From Mytilus trossulus (lineage: Eukaryota; Mollusca; Bivalvia; Mytilida; Mytilidae), in NCBI RefSeq assembly GCF_036588685.1, contig NC_086373.1, positions 54,319,164-54,383,163 on the forward strand: DNA of 64,000 nt. The letters are read 5' to 3'. The translations under genes were made by a program, and so were the position numbers. Below are positions 32,222 to 45,000 of this stretch, piece by piece. Numbering within the stretch: position 1 is the first letter of the stretch; each line of letters opens with the position of its first letter. The notes beneath the pieces are model-generated. The model was not told the origin of the DNA and ran no database searches. It saw only the letters and a program-made list of their open reading frames with translations.

Positions 32222-35200
32222 AGTTCTGAACAGATCAAAGTTAAAAATGACAGTACTTATTACTGGAGAGGCAGCAATGAAAATTTTTAACGATTCCAGA
32301 CTCACAGGGTATCAATCTGTGATATAAATTATTCAGAATCTTTGTTAAAAATACATTCAAAATTGTATATATAAAGAACAGGAAGGAGTAGTGTTTAGTT
32401 ATAACCAGGTGTGTGTAAAACAGACGTTGAAATACATGAATTTCTCATTTATCTGCAGTTACAAGTAGAATGTTTTCCCATCCAAACTGACAAGATAAAA
32501 ATATTTTATCTTAAAATTATCAATGATTGTTCTCATGACATTATTTGGCCAATGATATAAAAACTGAGATAACAAATTTTGTATTACATGTATAAAGTGC
32601 TAGTTTTATAATAGTTTAAACATAGGTTGAACAAAAAGTGCTATATGTTAGTGCCATGGTTACAAAGAATATATCTTTAACTAGGAACCTTAACTCCAAA
32701 ATCATTTATTGTTTGAACATATGAATTAATTTAATGAAACGTGTTATTCAATGACTTCATTTATGAGAAGAATAAGTCATGAACTACAGTATTAATAGTT
32801 TATATCTATGAGATAAGGCACATTTGATCTTTTGCTCAAAACAGTAAAGGGAGATAATTGAGACAGTCTATAGTTATATATGTTGCTAGAATGAGAGTTA
32901 TTAAAGACTTTTTACTTATTTAATTGTTTGTAACTTGAGACATCATATATAAATTATTGTTTGATTTCCAGATTTTATAACTTTTGATGAACAAATTTTC
33001 AATTGTCAAATCTGAATCTCTGCATGTTTTTTAACCCTTGAATTTTTTTTTTTTCACCAGCCAAAAATTATATGAGATTTGTTTATATATATTTATTTAC
33101 AAACTATATTGCAATGTTTTCTGTTACACATATAATTTGTTTCTATGAAATGTATATCTTATATTTTAATGTTTTTATACTGATTGTAAAGTTAACTTTG
33201 AATTAAACGTTAAAAGTGTATAAAACCCAAAAGCATATAATGGAAAGAATTTTAATGGATTTTCATACAACCATTGAGTGTTAATGTTCCTCAAAAAGGG
33301 ATTAACATATTTCGAAGTACAAAAAAAAAATGAACGGTTTGCTGTCTTTATAGTTTTGTCTGTTAGATGTTTATTTTTTAACTTTTTTTTTAAATAAGGT
33401 TTAAGAAACTAACTTTTACTGTACAATTAATGTAGATCATATGTGTGAAAGTTTTTTTAGTCCAAATATATATTGATAATTGAAGAAATGTAATTTTGCC
33501 TTGATGCCTGTCCAGATTGTGACAAGCATTATAAAAGACCCTGCTGATTATATCTGTCCAATTCTATTTTTGACTTTAAATATTATTACACAATGTATTT
33601 ATTTGAAGACCTATGTCTATAAATTTTGTCAACACAATAGGTGACCAGGATATATACCACTTATATTACACAGATTTTGATTTGAATACTATCTAATCAC
33701 ATAACCATAGCTTACATTTTTCATGTCATATTTCATGTCTGAAGTTTTACAATAATGCACTGGTTTTGCATAATTTTTGGAATATTTTGCCATCCTAAGT
33801 CATCCTTTGTCCATCTCTTTATCTGTTCATATTGAACACTTATTCCCTCTTTCAAATTGTAACTGTCTACAAGATGCTTAGGGATTTTGTTGATAGAACT
33901 GTTAGTTTAATAGTATATACACTAGCAGTCTCTTGTGTTTGGTATGGAGGGACATTCCCTTATGTTGTACAAAAATGTATATTTGTTGTTTTAGCTGTTG
34001 TTCGACCAAAATAGGCTTTTGTTGATTTTGAGGATAAAAAATTTCTTTGGTAGCACCTTTTGTTTCTCAACTTTTTGATTGTGAAAAGTAGAAAAAAGTT
34101 GTGGTATTGAATACTCATGAGGCTGGTTAATTTAATCAATTGGTTGACACTACTGGTGTTAGCAGATTGGAACCAGTAGATAAATTTCCATTTAACATAC
34201 CTCATTTTTCACATGTTCATGTGTATGTTCAGAACCATGTCAATTGTCGTTTTTTTACTGTAAAAAGCAATATTTTGATCACTCAAAGTTTTCTACTGTT
34301 GTTTAGTTTTTGACACATTAATAAATACCTGTCATCTTCTTGGATCATTTTACTTTTGTTTTATTAAAGTTGTTTTATTACATTATGTATGCTTAAAATA
34401 TTTGTGCCATCAATTACATCATGATCAGCAGAATTAATAAACATTTTTCCTTTTTTTTCTAATCATAATCAAGATGCTGTGAATTTCATTTACATCTGTA
34501 ATAGCTTAAAAACTCCCAAAAAGGTACCCAGAAGATTCTTCCCAATCAAATTGCATCTATTGCTAACATCCTTTTTGATGTGTCAATAAAAATTCTGGCA
34601 TGCCACTAGTATTTAATGTTTTCTCAGAATTATTATCAGAGTTATTAGTACAAGTATTAGTATTAGTATATTACTGTGATATTGTTGTTTCCAGGTTTTT
34701 GTTGTTTTATTTTGATATTTTTATTTAATACCTAATTTGAATCAAAAACTTACAGCATTATTTATTTTTATCTGTTATTTTAAAGGTTGAAAACATAGGG
34801 ATTTAAAATAGATCTTCAGCTGAAATCTTCTTATAACAGTAGAACTTTTAGTGTGTCTAATGTTGGTTATACAATGTACTCCGTAATACATAAAAAACAC
34901 TTTCAAATTTGATAACAATTTTGGTTTTTATTTTTGCTAGCAATGCATTCTTATACAAAAAGATATACAAGATGTATTATACAAAAAAGGAAATTGAATA
35001 TATTCAGATGTGTTATGAGTAATGCTGATGCTTGTATTTAATGTTTGCCAAAACCTGTATTTCAATAATGACATGCTTATATCACAACCACATCTCTTTT
35101 TCTTTCTTGTACCAATTTCCAAAGGAATTATTGAAGGCTGACACAAAAATCCAGTTAAAATAGAAATGTTATCAGTGTACAAAAAGCTAGACTTTTATTA

Positions 35201-37340
35201 GCTGTCTTTGTTTCCTTTTCAACCTGTTTTATTTTTTGCTTTTACAGTTATATTTATAGCTTACTTGTTGTTTGGGTTTTGTTTGCATTTTGTTGAATTG
35301 ATAATATATTCACAATTTTGTATTTTGAACAAGTCATCCATTATTTCCATGTATTTCCATAGGAGAAAATATATCATTCCATTGATAAAAATATTTTTTT
35401 TCCAGCAGATTTATTATTAGATCATATTTATAATTATACATGTAGTAAATCAGTCATGTTGTCATTTTGGATTTTATTGTTGAACAATATATATACATTT
35501 ATTACAGAAATTCATAGACAGCACCATTTATAAATATTTGTATATGTTTTGTTTAATAGAGCAAGTACAAATGAAATATTGAAATTAAAGCATTTTGGGA
35601 AGAGGATACTTCTGAGTGAGGGTAAAAGCTGTTTAAAGTCAAAATTAAAATTTGTCAATTGATAACACCCAAACCAAATCAAAGCGAACACCTGCTGGAT
35701 TTTCTCAATGTATTGAAGACCCAATGGTGGCCTTCGGCTGTTATCTGCTCTTTGGTTTGGTTGTTGTCTCTTTGACACATTCTCAATTTTAAACTAAAAA
35801 AGTAACCAAAAAGAAATTGCAGTGTTAAAAGTAAATAAGAGTGTTCATGCATTTTTTACTGGATTTTATGTTGATAATTTCATCTAAGTTTGACATATTC
35901 CAGACCATTCTTGCATTATTCTCTTACTTGTGAAAATTGGTTTGTTTACAATAATTGAAGGAATGAATAACGCAAACATTTACTTTTGCCATAATATATA
36001 ATGTGATAATATGATACAACTGAACGCATAACAGGGTAAAATCAGTTAGTATTAAAGCAGAGATCTATTTTTGTATACAATTTATTCAACTGGATTGAAT
36101 TGTAAAATAAGTCTTATTATTTTTTTATATTTGGAAGATTTATAAAACTTCAGCATAATTGAAATATATTGTGATTTTAAAGTATTTCTTGGTTTTGCAA
36201 TGTTGGTCTTTTTGTAATTTTGCCTCATTTTCAGACACGAATTTTTACAATGTTGACCAATATGACAGTAAAATTTATGTTAATAAACACTTGGCTTCCA
36301 ACTGTTAACCTTATTAGTATTATATATGTTTCTTGATGTACTTGTAGTTTCTGTTGTTAAGAAGTCTACTTATTTCTATTATGAATCATTAACAATAAAT
36401 CATATTTCATTACAATTTTTTTGTGTCTTTTTTTCAAATAAAAATTTATAAAGGAGCTGTGATATGATTGCCAACTAGAGAACTTAACATACAGATATGA
36501 ATAATAAAAGGTCACCATAAATGTTAATTTCATTTACTTTAATTGTATGGGTTCATTATTATTTGTGGTATACCAATTTTACTGTTTTTCATTTGTATAA
36601 ATAAACCAATTATAAAAAAGTTTAACAAAGGACAAACATTCTAAATTCTTTGTCACAACCACTAAATAAAATAATGATCATGTGAATAGGAATGCAGTCC
36701 TACCTCAACAAACAAAAAATTGGTACCCACAAAAATAAATGAATTAAAAAGACACAGTAAATGCTTGAAAATAAAATAAAATAGTTGAAACTTATTTTTA
36801 CCAGTACCACATGCATGCAATCCAAGGTAACCAAATTGCATCTATTTTTAAGTTTTCTTCACCTACTTTTATATAAGATCCAGATAAAAAGTTTACATAT
36901 TGTTTTTATTTGTAGATACTTGTGTAGTTAATTACTGTAAAAAATTTAAATCCATAAAATCGAATAACAGCTGACTTGTTTTATTTCTCCAAAGTTTTAG
37001 AACAATTTGACAATAGACTATGCTTACTTACTATTCATTAAGTTAGAAAAAGATGCCCTGGACATAAATTATACATACACAACTTGCATGTATTACTTAG
37101 TCTCTTAAGAAAACTTGTGAAATTTCCCCTGCATTTGCAAAATGCCTGGAATTTGGATACTGTAACATAATGATTGTTGTAAGGTTCTATGAATGAAGTC
37201 TAGAGCATATCAATGAACAATTGTGGCCAATGGGCATGAACTTGTGAGGTTGCTGCCTTAAATTTTTGAGTATTAGATCCTGTCCATCATCTAAAAATAT
37301 ATTAGGCAGTAGAATAACAAGAGCGATAGCAAACCAGATT
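32222..37340. other. 3' untranslated/intergenic DNA downstream of G6PD
   Basis: AT-rich DNA with no recognisable exon on either strand. Several AATAAA signals (for example near 34320, 36282 and 36392) could serve the exon 12b transcript; which one is used cannot be decided. A minus-strand scrap of repeat D (GTTGTCTCTTTGACACATTC) ends near 35790. Confidence 0.5.
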
Positions 37341-37880
37341 TCTTAATATTTATTTTTCCTAACATTTTTCAATATCACAAGAACCATAGCCAATGCACAA
37401 TGAGAGTGAAAATCATCAATATCAGACTTGACCTCCATTTTGTCATCAGTAACAAGGTATTAAATTTTTTTTAAAAAGCTTTGCTTGAATGGTTCATGAG
37501 TAAATGCAACAACATGACTGGTAACACATTTTTTCTATCTTTCAAGAACCATAACTCCTTAACAGAAAAAGTGAAAATCACCATTATTGAACTTGACCTC
37601 AATTTTGTGAACCATAAAATTCAAAATCCATTATTAGACTTGACCTCTGTTTTGTTGTCAGTAACAACATATTAAAATTTTAAAAGCTTTGGTTAAACGG
37701 TTCATTAGTTAATGCACGGACAGGACTGGAAACACCATTTTTCAATCTTTCAAGAACTATAACTCCAGAAACGTAAAATTCAAAGTCGTCATTATTGAAC
37801 TTGCCCTCCACTTTGTTGTCAGTAACAACATATTAAAATTTTAAAAGCTTTGGTTGAACAGTTCATGCACACACAACATT
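37340..37880 (+). repeat. Three imperfect tandem units of about 180 bp
   Basis: Recurring blocks are CTTTCAAGAACCATAACTCC, ATTGAACTTGACCTC(C/A)ATTTTG, TCAGTAACAACATATTAAA and AAAGCTTTGGTTGAA(C/T)GGTTCAT. These give three diverged copies. No conserved reading frame. Confidence 0.7.
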
Positions 37881-38073
37881 TGTCTGCCGACTGCCCGCCA
37901 TACATCCCCATATCAATAACTGACATTTTTGTCACAAAAAAAACGGAGATAAATTGAATATGTTTAAATTGCTTATAAATTTAGATATCCTGAATGAAAA
38001 CTGAAGATGCAGGTGTTACCATTTACCTGCTGAGAAACTGACCAGTAAATAGGAAACCAGAAGGAAAACAAGA

Positions 38074-38271
38074 TGGTCAGTGGACTGAAATAAGGGTCAA
38101 AACTCTTATTTGGCATTAAAATTAGAAAGATCATTTCACAGGTTTTAAGTTGATAGGACTTCAAATTTTTCAAAAACTAGTTTGACCAAAAACTTTAACC
38201 TGAAGCAGGACAAACAGTCCAAAGAACAGACACACAGACCAAAAAAATAATGCCCCTCGATCAGGCATAAA
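38074..38271 (-). mobile_element. Dispersed element B, fragment
   Basis: Minus-strand fragment carrying the family's TTTGGCATTAAAATTAGAAAG, AAAAACTTTAACCTGAAG and AATAATGCCCCTC landmarks, without the far end. Located between the convergent G6PD and TBC1D22 genes. Confidence 0.72.
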
Positions 38272-39601
38272 AAATGTGGCTTGTATTGAACAGGTTTACA
38301 TTTTACCATTATACATTTTCTCCATAGAATTCTCATTTCTAGCATTCATTTCTAAAGGTTTGTCAACTCCAGATGGAATGCTGGAAAATTTAAGGATCCA
38401 GATAGATGCATCAAGCAAATAAGACAGACATATTTCAATATAAATTTATTTTTCTCTAGATTTCTGAATGTAAAATGTAGCATATATGTTACAAATAAAA
38501 TATATTTATCCCAAAAAATAACTTTCAGTCTATTTACAGCATCATTCATAACAAATATTCATATTTACAAGGTTTAAAATAATCTCTATATCTTCTGTCC
38601 ATTCAGACATAAATTAAAAAGATTTACTGCTTGTATTTATCAAGATAAATATATAAACTGTCCATTAGAAAGATAATGCACTTTTCCATTGGAAAATATT
38701 CTCATAATTGACCATACATTTCTAAATTCATTAGTTTTCCATGCAGAAATTTGTATAGAGAACAGACATATCTTAAAAGTAATTGTGAAATGAAGTGATT
38801 TTAAGACATTTCAAATGCAAATAATCTTTAAAATGCAGTGTTTACAGTCAAAAATACATCTACTATATAAAATTATTCCCGTTAAATTTCAAAGAATTCA
38901 TTGCATGAAAGAACAGAAATTTTTAACACGTTTTAAGGTCTAAATTTTTTTTTAACTCTTTTTCAAATATGATTTTTTTTTGATAAATACATTGTCTTTA
39001 ATAAACAATAAATATCTACACCCAAAATAAAAGCAATATACATGGAACAATTTGGTTTGCAATAAAATTAAGGGTCTGACTTATGAATAACTGCAATTTA
39101 GTTATTTTTTTATTTATGTGTTATTTTCTGTTGAAGCAGAAATGAATATGCCATTTTGGCATTATTATTAATTAGACATTATTTTAGTTCTCCCTCTCAC
39201 ACAAAAACTTACTTCATTCGAGTATTTCAATCCAACATTGACATACATTTTAAATTATACATCAGTTAACAAACAATGATTTCTTAAGTTACCTTGCTTT
39301 ATAATTCAAATTTAAACACATTCAATGCATCTTGTACAACTGTTGTATTAATCATGTTAATGCCATATGAATATTACACTATAATCAAAAACTTTCACTC
39401 ACTATCATTTATCACAGACAAAACATTTACAACTTCATTCATTACTAATATGTCCATTCATCTGCCAGATAAAAGATTCATACACATTGTGCCCCCTAAT
39501 AATGTCACAACATCCCTCCCTAAATCAACATAATGTAATTTAAAGACAATTTCATTATCTCTATCAGTAATAATCAAGAATATAGTGAAAAAAACGAAAA
39601 A

Positions 39602-40070
39602 AACAAGAATGTGTCCACAGTACACGAATGCCCCACTCGCACTATCATTTTCTATGTTTAGTGGACCGTGAAATTTGAATAAATTCTCTAATTTGGCATT
39701 AAAATTAGATTGATCTTATCAAAGGGAACATGTATACTAAGTTTCAAATTGATTGGACTTCTACTTTATCAAAAACTACCTTGACCAAAAACTTTAACCT
39801 GAAATTTGCACTATTCTTTTCTATGTTCAGTGAACCGTAAAAGTTGGGTCAAAACTCTAATTTGGCATTAAAATTAGAAAGATCATATCATAGGGCACAT
39901 GTATACTAAATTTCAAGTTGATTGGACTCCAACTTCATCAAAAACTACCTTGACCAAAAATCTTTAACCTGAAGTGGGACAGACGGACGAACAGACAGAC
40001 AGACAGACAGATGAACGGACGCACAGACCAGAAAACATAATGCCCCTCAACTATTGTAGGTGGGGCATAA
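39602..40070 (-). mobile_element. Dispersed element B, copy 3 (inverted)
   Basis: Full-length inverted copy from AACAAGAATGTGTCCACAGT to AATGCCCCTCAACTATTGTA GGTGGGGCATAA, with the same internal about 160-bp duplication as copy 1. It also contains an ACAG-type microsatellite (gacagacagacagacagacag) near 39988. Confidence 0.8.
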
Positions 40071-40947
40071 AAAAAAAAGAATATAGTGAAATAAGATAGC
40101 AGAACAATGGTTCTCCAATTCATATGTTTGAATATATGAAGATTACAAAAAATTGTTTTCATCGAAATTTTGCAATCATTAAATGTTAAACAGCATAAGA
40201 AGTGTTAGTTAAATAAGAGATTTAAAAAAGACCACACAAATTTATCATCAAACTAATAACAATTTTAAAAAAAACAGGAAGCTTAAAGGTATCTGAGTCA
40301 CATTGAAACTTATGACAATATTTGAAAATATTTAGAATGTTGTACACCACAATAATATCACAAGGCAGAAAACAATACACAAATAACTGGCAAATAAAAT
40401 CCCAAACTTAACAAAGTCTTATAATAAAATGTGTACTTGCATCCTATGTTTTTTGTATAGGTAAAAATGGAACAGTATTTTTTTTTTCCTTTTTAGAAAT
40501 TATTTACTTGACACCAACAATTTACATGAAAACATTTTATTTTCTTCAATGGAAGAAATCTGGAGATTGGTGTAATGAATTATTCATGAATTTATAAAAC
40601 CACTGATATAGGAAAATTCTATAAAACAAGAAACACAGAAAAAACAAATAGGACATAAATGTCGATCTAAGAAAAAAATGCAAATAAATGAAAAATAGCT
40701 TAATCATTTTCATCTTAGTATAAACATTTTTGTCAAGGAATTAACAAAAAAGCTCAATTTCAATAACACACTGAAAGAAGACAATAATCAATAATGTCCA
40801 CAAAAAATGAGGGTATGAGAAACTTATCAGATAATTTTAACCATTTTATCTTTATAATTACAAAATGGAAAAGAACTTTATATCATGAAAATTTTCAGCT
40901 TCATAATATCAGGAATGCTTAGTTCAAATATTTAGAGATGGCAAATT

Positions 40948-41389
40948 AGAATCATATTCAAAACAGTGTGGCTGTGGCCATTGCCTGACGACCTAAATTA
41001 TCCCATTGGCTTAGACAGATTATGTGAACATTTGTCTGTAACAACAACTGCTCACTACTGTTTATTATAGAATTTAAACTGTGGGGTCATCAAAGGTTCG
41101 TTACCCCTTTAATAGTAAAATAATTCGAAAAATTAATTAGGAATAACCTTCATGTTTTGATTTATATTATTGATATAAATCAAAATATCGTGTTATTCCT
41201 GATTATTTTTTCCAATTACTTTATTTAATGGTTGAGAACCTTTGGTGACTCCACAATTTAAGTGTCTTTAACAAGTACATAGTGAGCAGTAGTTGTTACA
41301 GACAAACGTTCACATAATCTGTCTCAGTCAATGTGATAATTTAGGTTGTCAATCAAAGGCCACAGCCACACTGTTTTCAATATGATTCT
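40948..41389. mobile_element. 442-bp foldback element (long imperfect palindrome)
   Basis: The left arm starts AGAATCATATTCAAAACAGT GTGGCTGTGGCC; the right arm ends as its inverted copy. Arms of about 200 nt converge on TGATTTATATTATTGATATA AATCA near 41158-41182. It lies just downstream of the TBC1D22 stop codon, so it may be in that gene's 3' UTR, and includes an AATAAA on the minus strand near 41219. Confidence 0.85.
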
Positions 41390-41952
41390 ATATGTTATAA
41401 AAAAACAAGAAATGAACATCATTAAAATTTCAAGCAATTTAGATATACAGTTTTACTTCCTGAAGAACATCTTCAATTGAATGATTTAAGAAAAATAGTG
41501 AATCTACAAAAGTGAGAGGAAAGAAAAAATAGCGGTCCTTATTTATCTATTTACAATGCAGCACTAACAGTAAGTTTTTTTTTATGCTTCCCTTAATGCC
41601 ACTTTTAAACTAAACAAATATTTTAGTTTTCAAAAAGATGTTTCAATCCCCTTTTACTACACTTGACCTTGATATGTTGATTGCTAATTATTACATGCAT
41701 TTATAAACTTACCAATAAAGATTTGAAATATTGGCAGAATGTTGAGACATAAATCAATTTAAACAATTGCAAATAATAGTGATTATTAAAAAAATAAATG
41801 TAGCTCAGCATAAAAATAAACATAAGTACTAGAATGACAGATATGACATAATAGAGAATCAAGTAACAATCTAACCCCGGCTCATTTCATTCCTTCTATA
41901 GTACTTCTATTTTTAGCACTTTTAAACAAGAAAATCTACAAGTTAATTAATG

Positions 41953-42087
41953 CTATGACTTTTTGTTTAAATGATTTGGAGCATCAGCAAACATAAATTT
42001 CAGTTTGAATGCTTCTGCTAAAAGTTCTCCTATTTCTTCGTCGTGCCAATGATGTGTAGGTAAATTCTGTAGAAACATTAATATTCC
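41953..42087 (-). CDS. TBC1D22: TBC1D22 exon 12 (last coding exon)
   Basis: Acceptor caatttcag, stop TAG at 41955-41953. Encodes GILMFLQNLPTHHW, then LLAEAFKLKFMFADAPNHLN, the conserved C-terminus. The DAPNH ending matches vertebrate TBC1D22. Confidence 0.94.
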   Translation of the reverse strand, partial: GILMFLQNLPTHHWHDEEIGELLAEAFKLKFMFADAPNHLNKKS

Positions 42088-45000
42088 CTGAAATTGAAAA
42101 AATAATGAACTAAATGGCAGATCACATAAAATGAAGGTAAATTATGAAGATAAATCTACATTTTTTCGAAATAACATATCAAAACATGATTTTTATATGA
42201 TAATAGTTGTTACAGTAATTTATTTTTTTAATTTTGAGCATTCTGTGATATTAAATTATGTTCTATTGATTTAAAACTTTTAAATTTTTTTTAAAAATTG
42301 TTATACAATGATGACTGATGAAACCGTATTTTGACTATTTTATTTATTGTGTCTGTTTAGTTAACGCATCAATTTTAATATGACGGAATTTGATGAGACT
42401 GTCATTAAAGTGAGAGGGTTAGAGCTATAAAACCAGGTTTAATCCACCCTTTTCTACAACCAACCATGCAAGGGCTGTGTAACCAGTCAATGTCGTTAAA
42501 CACTTCCATTTGTTATTTTCTACATTTAAAAATGCCTGAACGAAGTCCATTCATTTTTTATGCCTTTTGTTATTTGATTTTGCCATGTGATTATGGACTT
42601 TCTGAATAGATTTTCCTCAAAGTTCAGTATTTTTGTGATTTTACTATTTACATGCAGTATGGGATTTTCTCATTGTTCTAGGCAATATGGTGACCTATAG
42701 TTTCTAGTTTCTATATCATTTGGTCTATGGTAACAAGTTGTCTCACTGCTGATCTACCACATCTTAGTTTTAGATATTATATTCCAGAAATGACATCAAA
42801 TGCTAAAGCCACTTCCAGAGGGCTATTCCTAGTAACACACTTAGATGGTTGCTAATCTCTGACAAACAATTTTTTTTAAATGAATAATTAGATAAAATTT
42901 AATGCTACATAGTATAGTTTCCTACCTGAAAGTCTTTTTCTCTCAAGCAATCACCTGAAAATCTGTCTAAGAATGCAGCACAAACATACAAATGGAAATC
43001 AGCAAACCCATTCAGTTCAGACTGAAAATAACACAAAATTACTTCAATATTAGAAGGTCTGACTTTTTTCATTTTATATAAACTGCACAATTACTTCAAT
43101 AATGAAAAACAACAGTAAAATAATGGTCATAAGTTATGCTGATTACTTTTAAACATTTCATGGGTTTGTTGTTTCATGCAAATCCACCTTATATTCTTTT
43201 CTTGTACACTTTGAGTATGAAAAACATATAAAACAGATTGAATAACATATTTAATCCACTATTTTAAAGTTGTACTAACAGGATATCTTAACAAGAACTT
43301 TTTAGCTTAATGTAAGTTTATTGTACTGTACCTGATACGTATCCCAGAGTCTGACTGTACATCGTAAGGGAATTTCCCTCATTAATAAGTTATTCATCCA
43401 TCGGAAGGAAAACTGTAAAAATTCTACATTTTGTTCTTCTAAATGGTCATATAAAGGAACTGCAAAGAAACAGAAGAAATTTAATGTTCTATAATATACA
43501 AACAGCAAAAAAGTAGGTTGTCATTGTTAATTAAGAAACATGTGGATTATACTAGTAGCTATAACAATTGGAGACAAATTAAAAAGTAGCTTAAACTTAT
43601 GGATGGCATTTAAACATAACATATCCAAACTTAAAACCAATTCTAAGATTTTTCCTGCTTTATTTTGAAGTTTGTATCTTCTATACATAATGAACTTCTG
43701 AGTCCATTTTTTCCCCCCTTCTAAATCTGTATTAATAATACAAAGAAAAGTTTTACTTATTTTTGAGATGTGCAATTATATCCTTCTTTTGTAAACCTGA
43801 GTCCCTTATCATGAAATCCAATTGGAGTCAATGTATTACACTTTTGAAAAAATGCAATCTGTAGTAAAAGAATTAACAGGTAGTCCTCCAAATGTTTGCT
43901 TCATGTACTTACCATTAATTCGTTTTATGAGACCTCTAAGAGCATTAACTTTCATCTGTATACCAGGCTGAGCAAATGTATAATTATCTTGTATGCCGTC
44001 CAACAACTTTGACATGCACCAGTAGCTATCAGCTTCTATTATGTTAAGAGTATCCTGTGGTAACTCAGTCAGATCACAGTTCTCAGATTCTAAATCTGGA
44101 AAAAACAATGGGTTTGTTTTAAGATGATATTATTGGTAATCCAACATTTTGCCGTGATTTAATCATTGTACAACAAATGAACCGGGTTAAGTATCAAACT
44201 ACTTCCAATGAGGATATATTATTTGCAGTAATCTTTGAAATTGCCTTTATTAATCTTACTTTTTTTTTTTTATCTTGACCAACAATTGCATTTATGTATG
44301 AGTACAATTATTTTCTTAATATGGGAGTATATGTATATGGCAAAATCAAATTGATTCTATATTTATCAATGTATAAAGATGATCATCTATAAAAAAAAAT
44401 CTAAATTTAATCAAATTTGTCTCTTTGTTCCAAAGAATGTATAACATGGTTTGGGTCAGTAAAAAGAACTGGAATAAGTGACCAGAGTGGTAAAAATACT
44501 ACAAGACTACTCTATGCAACAGTTCCTTAAAACAGTTTTATAAAAGACTATTACTTTTCAATATAAACTGCAGAATTATTATAGACTATATGAAAACTCA
44601 TTCAGAAACAGTTTACCTACCATTATCTATATATTCTAACAAAAATACAACAAAGAATGGAGTAACTAAATCATTGATTCCCTGAACATAACCACTGGCA
44701 GGATGTCGTATAGCCCATATATACAGTATTCTTTCAAAGATCTGAAGAGAAAAAATCAAATAAGTACATATATCTTTCAATAGAAAACACCACCTCACAT
44801 GATTGAAAAAAATACAAACAAATGACAGTAGCTTAGCTTTCAATTCAATTTCAAAAGGAATGTGCAAATGATTCACACCTAAACAAACAGTTAAATGCTT
44901 ATAAAATAAATTCATAAATAGAAAACAAGCAAAAAGGCAAGATATTAAATATCATAACTAAAAGTTTTAACTTCAAAATTGCTGTTTTTTGTTTCTTTTC

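Noticed and set aside
43527..43775. 82-codon minus-strand frame between TBC1D22 exons 9 and 10
   Set aside because: No acceptor/donor in phase and no TBC similarity; intron sequence.
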